Source of the DNA: Pelagibacterales bacterium SAG-MED22
GTDB lineage: Bacteria; Pseudomonadota; Alphaproteobacteria; Pelagibacterales; Pelagibacteraceae
Assembly (NCBI GenBank): GCA_014653985.1
Contig: JACWDT010000003.1
Coordinates: forward strand, 53,108-117,107
Reading direction: 5' to 3'
Length of the DNA stretch: 64,000 bases
The translations under genes were made by a program, and so were the position numbers. A model generated the notes under the pieces. The model was not told where the DNA came from and did no database searches. It was given only the letters and a program-made list of their open reading frames with translations. Positions 33,131 to 43,656 of this stretch are shown here, piece after piece; the first letter of the stretch is position 1; the number at the start of each line of letters is the position of its first letter.

Positions 33131-33358
33131 ATGGAATTAGAAGCAGCAAAAATGATCGGAGCTGGTTTAGCAGCAATTGCTTTAGCAGGTGCCGGTGTAG
33201 GTATCGGAATAATTTTTGGAAATTATTTGTCTGGAGCGATGAGAAATCCGTCCGCAGCACAAAAACAGTTTCCTAATTTGCTTTTAGGTTTCGCTCTAGC
33301 GGAAGCTACAGGATTATTTGGATTAGTAGTTGCATTAATCATTTTATTTGCGTTTTAA
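33131..33358 (+). CDS. atpE: ATP synthase F0 subunit c
   Basis: Two-TM proteolipid, GAGVGIGIIFG, LLGFALAEATGLFGLVVALIILF. Confidence 0.97.
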   Translation: MELEAAKMIGAGLAAIALAGAGVGIGIIFGNYLSGAMRNPSAAQKQFPNLLLGFALAEATGLFGLVVALIILFAF

Positions 33359-33362
33359 ATTA

Positions 33363-33953
33363 ATGATTAAAAAAATATATTTTCAGTCGATATTTTTTAG
33401 CTTCTTATTTTTAAAAGAAGCTTTTGCAGCTGAAAGCGGAGGTATGCCTCAATTAAATCCTGAGTTTTGGATTTCTCAAATTTTTTGGTTAATACTTACT
33501 TTTGGAACTATGTATGTTGTTTTGTCAAAATTCATACTACCAAAAATTAGTAACAATTTAGAGTCGAGAAAATCTCAAATTTTAGAAAATATTGAGGCGG
33601 CAGAAAAACAAAGAGAAGATAGTGAGGCTAAGCTTAAGGAATATGATGAAATTATATTAAAGAGCAAGAGTGAGGCTAAAACTATGTTTAATCAAACAAG
33701 AGAAAAAGTGCTAAAAGATATAATGGCTAAAAAAGAGGTTTTAGATCAGCAAATAGATGATGAAATTAATAAAGCTGAAAAAGAAATAGAAGTTTTAAGA
33801 GTTAGCGCTCCAGATAAAATAAATAAAATAGCAATTGAGACTTCTTCAGAACTTTTAGAAAAATTAATTGGTTCTGGCGTAAACAGTAGTAGCATATCTG
33901 CAATTGTTGATGATCTATCAAAAAGAAATGGGGATAAATACTATGGCAATTGA
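33363..33953 (+). CDS. ATP synthase F0 subunit b' (ATG 33363; track start is TTG 33348)
   Basis: N-terminal TM, long charged coil (SKFILPKISNNLESRKSQILENIEAAEKQREDSEAKLKEY). Confidence 0.92.
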   Translation: MIKKIYFQSIFFSFLFLKEAFAAESGGMPQLNPEFWISQIFWLILTFGTMYVVLSKFILPKISNNLESRKSQILENIEAAEKQREDSEAKLKEYDEIILKSKSEAKTMFNQTREKVLKDIMAKKEVLDQQIDDEINKAEKEIEVLRVSAPDKINKIAIETSSELLEKLIGSGVNSSSISAIVDDLSKRNGDKYYGN

Positions 33954-34440
33954 TGCAACATTTTGGGTAGCAGTATCATTTGTAATCTTTTTTGGTGCTT
34001 TAATTTATTTAAAAATTCCACAAAAGATTTCTCAAATTTTAGATAAGATGATCTCTGATATTAAAAATGAAATTAATGAGAGTGAAAAATTAAGAACTGA
34101 AGCAAAAAATTTGCTAGATAATGCTCAAAAAAAATTAGACACCACTCAAACGGTTAGTAATGACATTTTAGATCAAGCAAAAAAAGATTCGGATAGATTG
34201 GTAATAGAATTGAACGATAAATTCCATAAATCTTCTGAGATCAAAAAAAATCTTGCTCAAAATAAAATAAGTCAAATGAAAGAAGCAGCTATAAAAGAGA
34301 TAAAAGATGCTTCAATTAAAATAGCAGTGGACTCAGTTAAAAAAATTATTTCCACATCAGTAGATAAATCAAAACTCGATGCTGTATTTCAAAAAAATTT
34401 AGATGAAACTAAAGAGCAGCTAAAAAAAATTAGCTCATAA
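33943..34440 (+). CDS. atpF: ATP synthase F0 subunit b (ATG 33943; track start 33904 is upstream)
   Basis: TM then coiled coil (KIPQKISQILDKMISDIKNEINESEKLRTEAKNLL). Confidence 0.92.
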   Translation: MAIDATFWVAVSFVIFFGALIYLKIPQKISQILDKMISDIKNEINESEKLRTEAKNLLDNAQKKLDTTQTVSNDILDQAKKDSDRLVIELNDKFHKSSEIKKNLAQNKISQMKEAAIKEIKDASIKIAVDSVKKIISTSVDKSKLDAVFQKNLDETKEQLKKISS

Positions 34441-34479
34441 TACACTTACAATTTTCTAAAAAAACTATAAATTATTAAT

Positions 34480-35940
34480 ATGAATTCTATAGTGATTGGA
34501 TCTGGATTTGGAGGAATTGCTGCAGCTTTGCGCCTAAAGGCAAAAGGACATCAAGTTAAATTAATTGAAAAACATCCTGATCTTGGGGGTAGAGCAAGAG
34601 TGTTTAAGAAAAATGGTTTTATATTTGATGGTGGCCCAACTGTAATTACTGCACCCTACTTAATTAATGAGTTGTTTGAATTATTTAAAAAGGATCCAAA
34701 AAACTACATTGAGTTATCTCCTCTTAAAATTTGGTATCAATTTATTTTTGAGGATAAATCTAAATTTAATTATTCTGGTGATGAGGATAATATGGTTAAA
34801 CAAATTGAGGATATAAGCAAAGATGATGTTAAAGGATATCAAAAATTAGTAAGTTTTACCAAAAAGATTTTTGATAAAGGGTTTACAGAGTTAGCAGATG
34901 TTCCTTTTGATAAACCTTTTGTAATGATGCAACAACTTCCAGCGCTACTTAAACTTAAAAGCTATAAATCAGTTTACTCATTAGTATCTTCATTTATAAA
35001 AAATGAAAAATTAAGAAGAATGCTCAGTATGCATCCACTATTGGTAGGAGGTAATCCATTCACCACTACTTCAATTTATGGACTAATACTTTACTTAGAA
35101 AAAAAATGGGGAATCCATTATTCTATGGGAGGCACAGGAAATATTATTAAAGGTCTAGAAAAACTTATGCTTGAAGAGGGAATTGATATAATAAAAAATA
35201 GTGAAGTTACTGAAATCATTTCAAAAGGTAATAAAGTTACTGGTATTAAATTAAATAACCAAGAAATCATTGAGGCTGAAAATGTTGTTTGTAATGCAGA
35301 TCCACCGGCTTTTTACGAAAAAATGTTAAAAAAAAATGGTCAAAGCTCTTTTGTTTTTAATTGGAAAAAGAAAAGAATGGAATATTCAATGGGTCTTTTC
35401 GTTTACTATTTTGGAACAAAAAAGGTTTATGAAAATGTTGAGCATCATACAATTAAGTTTGGAAATAAATACAAAGAACATTTGGAAGATATTTTCAATA
35501 ATAAGAAATTAAATAATGACATTAGCTATTACCTTCATAGACCCTCAGCAACAGATAAAGCAATGGCACCTGAAGGAAATGACTGTTTTTATGTTCTAGT
35601 ACCAGTACCAAATAATCAATCTAAAATCGATTGGCAAGCTGAAGGTGAAAACATGAAAAATTTAGTAATTGATAAAATGGAAAAAGATTTAATGCCAAAT
35701 CTTAGAGAAAATATTGTGGCTGATTTTTATTTAACTCCAGATTATTTTGAAAAAGAGTTAAACACAAAATTTGGATCTGGATTTTCAATTCAGCCTAAAT
35801 TCACTCAATCTGCATATTTTAGATTTCATAATAAATCTGAAATTTATGACGGACTTTATTTTGTTGGAGCTGGAACGCACCCAGGAGCTGGGGTGCCCGG
35901 GGTGTTATCGTCAGCAAAAGTCTTGGATAAACTGCTTTAA
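34480..35940 (+). CDS. crtI: Phytoene desaturase
   Basis: VIGSGFGGIAAALRLKAKGHQVKLIEKHPDLGGRA, FVGAGTHPGAGVPGVLSSAK. Confidence 0.96.
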   Translation: MNSIVIGSGFGGIAAALRLKAKGHQVKLIEKHPDLGGRARVFKKNGFIFDGGPTVITAPYLINELFELFKKDPKNYIELSPLKIWYQFIFEDKSKFNYSGDEDNMVKQIEDISKDDVKGYQKLVSFTKKIFDKGFTELADVPFDKPFVMMQQLPALLKLKSYKSVYSLVSSFIKNEKLRRMLSMHPLLVGGNPFTTTSIYGLILYLEKKWGIHYSMGGTGNIIKGLEKLMLEEGIDIIKNSEVTEIISKGNKVTGIKLNNQEIIEAENVVCNADPPAFYEKMLKKNGQSSFVFNWKKKRMEYSMGLFVYYFGTKKVYENVEHHTIKFGNKYKEHLEDIFNNKKLNNDISYYLHRPSATDKAMAPEGNDCFYVLVPVPNNQSKIDWQAEGENMKNLVIDKMEKDLMPNLRENIVADFYLTPDYFEKELNTKFGSGFSIQPKFTQSAYFRFHNKSEIYDGLYFVGAGTHPGAGVPGVLSSAKVLDKLL

Positions 35941-36791
35941 TGTCTGCTAAAAATTATTTAGCAACATATGCAAAATCTTTTAATTGGGCTGGTTTTTTTT
36001 TACCAAAAAATACTTACAAAAAATGTTCAGCCCTTTACGATTTTTGCAGAGTAGCTGATAATATTGCAGACGATGAAAACACTATTACGGTAAAAAAACA
36101 GAAATTTGAAAAATTTAAAGATAATTTTGAAAATAAAAATTTCAAAGATCCAATAATTAAAAATATTTGGGATTTGATTTCTGAATATAATATTTCAATT
36201 AGAATTATTCATGATTTATTTGACGGTATCAATTCAGATATCAAAGAACAAGTAAAGTTAACCACAGAAAAAGAATTATTAATTTATTCTTATCGAGTAG
36301 CAGGAACCGTAGGACTAATGATGGCCAAAATACTAAAGGTTAATAAAAAAAATTCTTTAAAATCTGCAATTGATCTTGGTATCGCTATGCAACTAACAAA
36401 TATTTCAAGAGATGTAATTGAAGATTTTAATAATAACAGGTTCTACATTGATCAAAATTTTGAAAATATAAAATCTACAATTGAATTATCAGAAAAATTT
36501 TATGAAAATTCTTTTTACTCAATTAAAGAAATACCCTTAAGTTTTAGATTTTCTATTTTAGTTGCAAGAAGAGTTTATAGAAAAATAGGTTATAAAATTT
36601 TAAATAAAAAAAACTTCGAAAATTACAAAAGATCAGGAAAAATTTATGTCAATAATGTAGAAAAAATAGTTGAGACATTACTTGCAATGATTGATTTACT
36701 TAAACTTGTATTAACCAATAATAATGATGATAATATTGATCATGACCATTATTTAATTAATGAAGAAATTAAATTAGATGAGAGAATTTGA
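35940..36791 (+). CDS. crtB: Phytoene synthase
   Basis: YDFCRVADNIAD, AMQLTNISRDVIEDF. Confidence 0.94.
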   Translation: MSAKNYLATYAKSFNWAGFFLPKNTYKKCSALYDFCRVADNIADDENTITVKKQKFEKFKDNFENKNFKDPIIKNIWDLISEYNISIRIIHDLFDGINSDIKEQVKLTTEKELLIYSYRVAGTVGLMMAKILKVNKKNSLKSAIDLGIAMQLTNISRDVIEDFNNNRFYIDQNFENIKSTIELSEKFYENSFYSIKEIPLSFRFSILVARRVYRKIGYKILNKKNFENYKRSGKIYVNNVEKIVETLLAMIDLLKLVLTNNNDDNIDHDHYLINEEIKLDERI

Positions 36792-37842
36792 CTATATAAT
36801 TGTTGGCGGTGGTTGCGCTGGGTTATCTTTGGCATATGAATTAGAAATTCATAAAAAATTCAAAAATAAAACATTAGCAATTATTGAACCTAGAAACGGT
36901 TATATTAGAGATAAAACTTGGTCTTTTTGGAAAGTTGCAGCTCATAATTTTGAGGATTGTGTAAAGCACAGCTGGAGTAATTTTTCTATCAATATACCTA
37001 ACCAAACTAAATACATAGAATGTGATAACTTTCCTTATCAATCTATTGATAGCGGCCTATTTTACCAAAAGATAATCAACACCTTACAAAAAAATACTAA
37101 TATTCATTTTTTTAAGAATATAAATGAAATTAATACTGAAAATTCATTTGTGTTCAACAGTGTCAGTGATGTTTATGATAGTAAAAATGACTTATGGCAA
37201 CATTTTTCGGGTATTGAGATTGAAACAAACAAAGATGTTTTTGACGATCAAATATTTAACTTAATGGATTTTGATTGTGATCAAAGAGATAGTGTACACT
37301 TTTTTTATACCTTACCCTTTTCAAAAAAAAAAGCACTTATTGAGACAACATGGATCTCTAATTTAAATCATCTATCAAACAAAGATTATTCAACTCAGCT
37401 TGAAGATTATATTAAAAATACATTAAAAATAAAAAATTATGAGATTAAATTTAAAGAAACTGGTGCAATCCCACTATTCCAGCCGAAAAATATAAAAAAA
37501 ATAAATCAAATGGAAATTGGTACTGCAGGAGGTATGACAAGATTAAGTACCGGATATACCTTTATGAATATTCAAGACCAAAGCAAATATATTAGAGAAA
37601 ATTTTGAGAGTATCGAAAAAGTAGATAATTTTACTATAAATTCAAAATATAAGTTCTTAGATAATATATTTTTAAAAGTATTAAAAAAAAATTCAGAAAA
37701 AATGCCTGAAATATTCTTTAAAATGTTTAATTGTTCTCCAAGCACAGTTATCAATTTTTTATCAAATAAAAGTAATATCTATGAGGACTTCTCTATTATT
37801 TTAAAGATGCCAAAACTGGTTTTTTTAAGAGAATTGTTCTGA
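36778..37842 (+). CDS. crtY: Lycopene beta-cyclase
   Basis: DYIIVGGGCAGLSLAYEL, RDKTWSFW, GGMTRLSTGYTF. Confidence 0.94.
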   Translation: MREFDYIIVGGGCAGLSLAYELEIHKKFKNKTLAIIEPRNGYIRDKTWSFWKVAAHNFEDCVKHSWSNFSINIPNQTKYIECDNFPYQSIDSGLFYQKIINTLQKNTNIHFFKNINEINTENSFVFNSVSDVYDSKNDLWQHFSGIEIETNKDVFDDQIFNLMDFDCDQRDSVHFFYTLPFSKKKALIETTWISNLNHLSNKDYSTQLEDYIKNTLKIKNYEIKFKETGAIPLFQPKNIKKINQMEIGTAGGMTRLSTGYTFMNIQDQSKYIRENFESIEKVDNFTINSKYKFLDNIFLKVLKKNSEKMPEIFFKMFNCSPSTVINFLSNKSNIYEDFSIILKMPKLVFLRELF

Positions 37843-37843
37843 A

Positions 37844-38779
37844 ATGAATAATCAAATAAAAAAAATAAATCTAAATCACTCTTTTGCATTTTTTTTATTT
37901 TGTAATGTATTTTCAGTAGTAGTCTTTAAATTTACTAATTTAAATTTATCAAACTTATTTTGCTTGCTTCTTATACTAACCATAGGTGTTTCTCACGGTG
38001 CCCTAGATCATTTAAAAGGTAAAAAACTTCTTACAATTTTAAATATTAAAAAATTTTATATTTTTTATTTAATTTATATATTATTGGCTCTTTCAGTGAT
38101 ATTGGTATGGACAATTGTGCCAGCTATTACTTTAATAGTTTTTTTGGCTGTTGCTTCGTTTCATTTTGGTAAAGAAGATACGCAATTTTTAATTAACAAA
38201 AACTCAAACTTAATTTCAATACTTTATTTTTTTAGAGGCATATTGATTATTATTACACCTTTGTACTTCAATTTTGATGAGACAGTGACAATATTTAAAA
38301 TGTTACTAATCAATAGTGAGCAATTTTACTCAAGTTTAGGTTTTATTGAAAAGTATAAAATAATTGAAATAGCTATTGGTTTAAGTGCGCTATCAAGTAT
38401 CATTTTATTTTTAAGAGAATTTAATATTAAAAAATTTGCAATTTTTTTAGATTTTTTCTCAATTATAATTTTAAATTATTACTTGTCACCTCTAGTTGCA
38501 TTTACTATTTACTTTTGTTTTTTACATTCCATTAGGCACACTATTTCACTTGCTATAGAAATGGATAGTTCCAATCTAAAAAATGGTTTAAAATTATTTG
38601 CTCAAAAAGCTTTTCCATTAACAGTTTTGACTGCCATTTTCTCTGTGCTGGGTCTTTATTTCCTTTATAATGTATATGAATTAAATAGTGCAATATTAAA
38701 AATAATTTTTATAGGTTTGGCGTCTTTAACCTTTCCACATATATTGCTGGAATATTTTTTAGAAAAAAATGAAAAATAA
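37844..38779 (+). CDS. blh: Brp/Blh-family beta-carotene 15,15'-dioxygenase (retinal formation)
   Basis: Polytopic; His motifs SHGALDH, SFHFGKED, FLHSIRH; follows crtIBY. Confidence 0.92.
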   Translation: MNNQIKKINLNHSFAFFLFCNVFSVVVFKFTNLNLSNLFCLLLILTIGVSHGALDHLKGKKLLTILNIKKFYIFYLIYILLALSVILVWTIVPAITLIVFLAVASFHFGKEDTQFLINKNSNLISILYFFRGILIIITPLYFNFDETVTIFKMLLINSEQFYSSLGFIEKYKIIEIAIGLSALSSIILFLREFNIKKFAIFLDFFSIIILNYYLSPLVAFTIYFCFLHSIRHTISLAIEMDSSNLKNGLKLFAQKAFPLTVLTAIFSVLGLYFLYNVYELNSAILKIIFIGLASLTFPHILLEYFLEKNEK

Positions 38780-39713
38780 AGAATTAAAAATCTTGTTGTC
38801 TGCACCACGTGGATTTTGTGCAGGTGTTGAAAGGGCAATTGAAATTGTTGAAAAATCAATTCAAAAATTTGGTGCTCCAGTTTATGTTCGACATGAAATT
38901 GTTCATAACAAACATGTTGTTGATAATCTAAAAAATAAAGGGGCTATATTTGTTGAAGAGCTTGAGGAAATAAAGGACAAAACTAGACCCGTTATTTTTT
39001 CTGCTCATGGTGTACCAAAAAAAATACCAGAAGATGCTAAAAACTATAAAATGACTTATGTTGATGCAACATGTCCTTTGGTTTCAAAAGTTCACAGAGA
39101 AGCGGAAAATCTTAATAAAGCAGGATATCAAATTATTTTAATTGGACACAAAAACCATCCAGAAGTAATTGGAACTATGGGACAACTCCCAGATGGTGCG
39201 GTTAGACTAGTACAGAATGAAGATGAGGCTCAAAATTACCATGCTGAAAAAAATGATAAAATTGCTTATATAACTCAGACAACATTATCGGTAGATGACA
39301 CCAAGGAAATAATAAAAATCCTAAAAAATAAATATCCATCAATGAAAGAACCAATGAAGGAAGATATTTGTTATGCCACCACCAATAGGCAGGCTGCGGT
39401 TAAGAATATAGCAAAACAATGTGATATGTTTTTTGTAATTGGAAGTAGAAATTCTTCAAACTCAGTAAGACTGGTAGAAGTTGCAAAAAAATCTGGATGT
39501 GAAAATACACACTTAATTCATTCGGAAAGTGAAATTCCATATAATGAAATAGAAAAATTTAATACTATAGGTATTTCATCAGGTGCGTCAGCTCCAGAAG
39601 TTTTAGTTGAAAATTTTATAAATGCTTTGAAAAATAAATTCGCTATTAAAATTAATGAAGTTGAAATAATAAAAGAAAACGTAGTTTTTAAAATTCCTAA
39701 TAGATTAAATTAA
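38769..39713 (+). CDS. ispH: 4-hydroxy-3-methylbut-2-enyl diphosphate reductase
   Basis: LLSAPRGFCAGVERAIEIVE, VDATCPLVSKVH, GHKNHPEVIGTMGQ, CYATTNRQ. Confidence 0.97.
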   Translation: MKNKELKILLSAPRGFCAGVERAIEIVEKSIQKFGAPVYVRHEIVHNKHVVDNLKNKGAIFVEELEEIKDKTRPVIFSAHGVPKKIPEDAKNYKMTYVDATCPLVSKVHREAENLNKAGYQIILIGHKNHPEVIGTMGQLPDGAVRLVQNEDEAQNYHAEKNDKIAYITQTTLSVDDTKEIIKILKNKYPSMKEPMKEDICYATTNRQAAVKNIAKQCDMFFVIGSRNSSNSVRLVEVAKKSGCENTHLIHSESEIPYNEIEKFNTIGISSGASAPEVLVENFINALKNKFAIKINEVEIIKENVVFKIPNRLN

Positions 39714-40682
39714 ATGGCCGTTTATACAAAAATTGATAAAAGTGACATTAAACTAATAAATACTAAGTTTAAAATTGAAAAAATTATTAGCTTTCAAGGA
39801 ATTAAACAAGGTATTGAAAATACTAATTATTTATTAAAATCAAAAGATAAAAAATTTATCTTAACAATTTTTGAAAAAAGAGTTTCAAACAAAGAAATCC
39901 CTTTTTTTATGAAACTAATGGATAAATTAAATAGTTCTAAAATAAATTGTCCTAAACCTTTAAGAACTAAAAGTGATAGTTATCTAATAAAATTAAAAAA
40001 AAAAACTGCCTGTATCGTATCTTTTTTAGAAGGAAAAGATAAAAAAAAACTTAATATCAAGGATTGTTACGCTGTTGGCAAAATCACTGCACAAATGCAT
40101 TTGGTTACTGAAAAACTAAAACTTTATCGAAAAAATTCAATGGGTATTAAAAATCTTAACTCTTTATTAAAAAGTATTAAGTTTAAAGATAATAAATTCT
40201 CAAAAATAGATCTTTTTTTGAAAAATAATTTAAAGGATATTAATAAATATTGGCCAAAAAAGTTACCAAATGGAATTATTCATGGAGATCTATTTATTGA
40301 TAATATCTTTTTTAAAAAAAATAAACTCTCAGGGATTATAGATTTTTACTTTGCTGGAAACGATTATTTTATGTATGAAATTGCAATTTGTATTAATGCT
40401 CTATGTTTTGACCTAAAGGGTAAAAAATTTTCAATGAATAAACAAAAAATTAAAAGTTTAATTAAAGGTTATGAGAGTATTAAGAAAATTTCCTCTAGAG
40501 AAAAAAATGCTATTAATGTCCTATGTAGAGGGGCAGCTTTGCGTTACTTATTAACTAGACTTTATGATTATTCTAACACTCCTAAAACAGCTTTAATAAA
40601 GATAAAAAATCCTAACGAGTATTATCAAAAACTACTTACTCATAATAGTTTAGATTCTTATAAAGATTATTTACCCAGATGA
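39714..40682 (+). CDS. thrB: Homoserine kinase (APH-fold type)
   Basis: GIENTNYLLKS, GIIHGDLFIDNIFF; between ispH and rnhA. Confidence 0.9.
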   Translation: MAVYTKIDKSDIKLINTKFKIEKIISFQGIKQGIENTNYLLKSKDKKFILTIFEKRVSNKEIPFFMKLMDKLNSSKINCPKPLRTKSDSYLIKLKKKTACIVSFLEGKDKKKLNIKDCYAVGKITAQMHLVTEKLKLYRKNSMGIKNLNSLLKSIKFKDNKFSKIDLFLKNNLKDINKYWPKKLPNGIIHGDLFIDNIFFKKNKLSGIIDFYFAGNDYFMYEIAICINALCFDLKGKKFSMNKQKIKSLIKGYESIKKISSREKNAINVLCRGAALRYLLTRLYDYSNTPKTALIKIKNPNEYYQKLLTHNSLDSYKDYLPR

Positions 40683-41104
40683 TAAAAATTTATACAGATG
40701 GTTCCTGCTTGTCGAATCCAGGAAATGGTGGATGGGCTGCGATAATCAATATGAATGGAGAAATTAAAAAAATTAGCGGAAATGAAAAAAATACGACAAA
40801 TAACAGAATGGAACTTATGGCTCCAATTAATGCCTTGAAAAATATAAACTCAAAAGATCCAATAGAGATATTTACAGATTCAAAATATGTAAAAAGTGGA
40901 ATTACTGAGTGGATTAATACTTGGGTATTAAATAACTGGAAAACATCAAAAAAAGAGAATGTTAAAAACAAAGATTTATGGCTTGAATTATATAAATTAA
41001 ACCAAACCTTAAACATTAAATGGAATTGGGTTAAAGCACATGCCGGAGATCCTCTAAATGAAGAAGTGGATATGATGGCTAAAAAAGCAGCTAATTTAAA
41101 TTGA
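40679..41104 (+). CDS. rnhA: Ribonuclease HI
   Basis: IYTDGSCLSNPGNGGWAAI, NNRMELMAPI, FTDSKYVKSGI, WVKAHAGDPLNEEVD. Confidence 0.96.
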   Translation: MIKIYTDGSCLSNPGNGGWAAIINMNGEIKKISGNEKNTTNNRMELMAPINALKNINSKDPIEIFTDSKYVKSGITEWINTWVLNNWKTSKKENVKNKDLWLELYKLNQTLNIKWNWVKAHAGDPLNEEVDMMAKKAANLN

Positions 41105-41584
41105 ATCTAAAAAATTCTCTGCAGCTGACATCTCACAGGTCGCTGTATCTTCTTCAGCTTTTATCTTAGTTGCGATATTATTTTCAACCAGCATAGTATA
41201 TCTTGCTGATCGCGTTCCTTGACCTCTGTCAAATCTGTCAATATCTGCGCCTATTGATTTAGTAAATTCACAGTATGGATCTGCTGCCATAAAAATCTTG
41301 TCCTCTACCTTTTGGCTGTCACCCCAAGCTTTCATTACATTAGGATCATTTACTGAAACACAAATAATTTTTGTAATCCCTTTTTGTTTAGCAACTTCAA
41401 AATTGTTAACATAACCTGGCAAATGTTTAGCGGAACAAACTTTAGTAAAAGCCCCGGGAACCCCTATAACTATAGTTTTATTGTTGTCAAATAACTCCGA
41501 AGTAGATATTTTTTTTGGTGCACCAGTTTCGTCTAAATGGTAAAATTCTGAATTTGGAATTTTATCCCCCTCTTTAATTTTCAT
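41096..41584 (-). CDS. Peroxiredoxin (PRX5/redoxin family)
   Basis: GVPGAFTKVCSAKHLPGYV. Confidence 0.93.
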   Translation of the reverse strand: MKIKEGDKIPNSEFYHLDETGAPKKISTSELFDNNKTIVIGVPGAFTKVCSAKHLPGYVNNFEVAKQKGITKIICVSVNDPNVMKAWGDSQKVEDKIFMAADPYCEFTKSIGADIDRFDRGQGTRSARYTMLVENNIATKIKAEEDTATCEMSAAENFLDSI

Positions 41585-42963
41585 TTAATTTTTCCTAAAA
41601 TATATTGTTTAATTTCTTTGAGATTATTTTCAATTATACCATAATTTTCTTTCTCATCCAAAATAAACTTTAATTCATCTGGTAAATCAGATTTTAAGTT
41701 TATAGCTTTTAAAATTGCATCTGGAAATTTACATGGGTGTGCAGTTGCAAGAACAATATTGTTTCCTTTTAAATCATGCTTATCAAAAGCTCCATATCCT
41801 ATAGCTGTGTGTGGATCTAAAACCATATTAAATTTTTCATAGATATTTTTTATCACATCAAGTGTTTCCTGCTCACTCATTCTTGCAGATAAAAAATCTT
41901 GATTAATTTTTTTTAATTTATCAACGTCGATTGTATATTTACCATTCTGTCTGATATTTTTCATATCATCTAAAGTTTGCGAACTATCATGATTATTTAA
42001 ATCATAAATTAATCTCTCAAAATTACTTGCAATTTGAATGTCCATACTTGGAGAAATTGTTTCAGAGACATGTTCGGCTTCATATTTGCCTTTAGATATA
42101 GCTCTATGTAAAATATCGTTTTGATTTGTGGCTACTATTAATTTATTAATTGGAAGACCCAACTTCTTCGCCAAATAACCTGCATATACATCTCCAAAAT
42201 TTCCAGTTGGTACTGAAAAATTTATTGGCTGATTGTCATCCTCGGCTAAAAAATAACAATAAAAATAATATACACTTTGCGCAATAATTCGTGCCCAATT
42301 AATTGAATTAACACCAGACATGTTTATCTGATTAGAAAATTCTTTATCTGAAAACATGGATTTAACTAAATTTTGACAATCATCGAAATTACCTTTTACA
42401 GCAATATTAAATACATTCTCATCTTTTCCAGTTGTCATTAATTTTCTTTGAACAGGTGAAATACGGTTATGAGGATGAAGAACAAATATATTTAAGTTTT
42501 TTTTCCCTTTAATTGCATCAATGGCAGCTGCACCAGTATCTCCTGATGTGGCAACTACAATATTAATCTTTTCATTTTCATTATTTAAATAAAATTCATA
42601 TAAATTACCCAGGAGTTGCATTGCAACGTCTTTAAAAGCTAAGGTTGGACCATGAAACAATTCAAGCACGGAACGGTCGCCCACTTTAATAAGATCAATA
42701 ACATTATCTTTTCTGAAAACTGAGTAGGATTTTTCTATTATTTTACTTAACTCACCCTGTGAAGTAAAATTACCGATAAATGGATAAATAATTTTTTTTG
42801 CTAAATCTGAATAACTAAGTTTTTTAAAATCACCTATTTCAGACTCTGAATATTTGTGTAAAGACTCTGGGATGAAAAGACCACCATCATCAGCAAGACC
42901 TTTAAGAAAAACATCTTTAAATTCAAAGTTTTTTGATTTGTCTCTTGTGCTTATATACTTCAT
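41581..42963 (-). CDS. thrC: Threonine synthase
   Basis: YISTRDKS, HGPTLAFKDVAMQLLG, VATSGDTGAAAIDA, VPTGNFGDVYAGY. Confidence 0.97.
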   Translation of the reverse strand: MKYISTRDKSKNFEFKDVFLKGLADDGGLFIPESLHKYSESEIGDFKKLSYSDLAKKIIYPFIGNFTSQGELSKIIEKSYSVFRKDNVIDLIKVGDRSVLELFHGPTLAFKDVAMQLLGNLYEFYLNNENEKINIVVATSGDTGAAAIDAIKGKKNLNIFVLHPHNRISPVQRKLMTTGKDENVFNIAVKGNFDDCQNLVKSMFSDKEFSNQINMSGVNSINWARIIAQSVYYFYCYFLAEDDNQPINFSVPTGNFGDVYAGYLAKKLGLPINKLIVATNQNDILHRAISKGKYEAEHVSETISPSMDIQIASNFERLIYDLNNHDSSQTLDDMKNIRQNGKYTIDVDKLKKINQDFLSARMSEQETLDVIKNIYEKFNMVLDPHTAIGYGAFDKHDLKGNNIVLATAHPCKFPDAILKAINLKSDLPDELKFILDEKENYGIIENNLKEIKQYILGKIK

Positions 42964-43656
42964 CTAATAATTTTTTTTTCTAAAATATAGATATATTAAA
43001 AGAATTGAAATCGCCATTGAAAACCAAGTAATTGCATACTTTTTATGGTTGTTTGAAATTTTTGCAGTGATCACTCTTGGCTTTGGTATTTTATAGTTTC
43101 CATTTAAATAAATAATATAATTAGAAAATTTTCTTCCAGTCTGATTAAAAATGTCATCTCTATCAAGGGTGAACCAATAATTTTTTTTAATTTCATTTTG
43201 AGGCTTAAACATACTTGACTTGGTTTGTAACATTAAAGTTCCAAGTATTTCATTTTGATTGATTTGATTGATTTCTGGTAGATCTTTTTTATCAAAAGGT
43301 ATCCAGCCTCTGTTAATTAAAAAGTTTTCATTTTCAATCAATATTGGGTTCACTACTTCAAACCCAGGTTTTCCTTTTTCATTCAAATGATATAAATAAA
43401 TTTGATTATCAAAATCAATTTGACCAGACGTTTTTATTCTTAAATAGTTTTTTTTATTGGTTTGAGTTAATTCTATAGGATCATTTTTTAGAGAATTTTC
43501 AATTTGATTTATTAAATCTAGCTTCCAATTTAGTCTGTAAATTTGCCAAAAACCTAATGAGAAAAGAACAAGAATTATAAACCAAACAAATACTGAAAAT
43601 AAAAATTTATTCTTCAAGAGTTGTAGATTAACTTCCCCAAATATAAATAGCAGCAA
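42964..43656 (-). CDS. SURF1-family cytochrome oxidase assembly protein (exact start uncertain)
   Basis: LGFWQIYRLNWKLDLI, NRGWIPFD; two terminal TM segments; next to coxC. Confidence 0.9.
   Translation of the reverse strand: MLLFIFGEVNLQLLKNKFLFSVFVWFIILVLFSLGFWQIYRLNWKLDLINQIENSLKNDPIELTQTNKKNYLRIKTSGQIDFDNQIYLYHLNEKGKPGFEVVNPILIENENFLINRGWIPFDKKDLPEINQINQNEILGTLMLQTKSSMFKPQNEIKKNYWFTLDRDDIFNQTGRKFSNYIIYLNGNYKIPKPRVITAKISNNHKKYAITWFSMAISILLIYLYFRKKNY

Noticed and set aside
32865-33260. 131-aa minus-strand ORF across atpB/atpE
   Set aside because: Antisense to two conserved F0 genes; composition looks like a frame shadow
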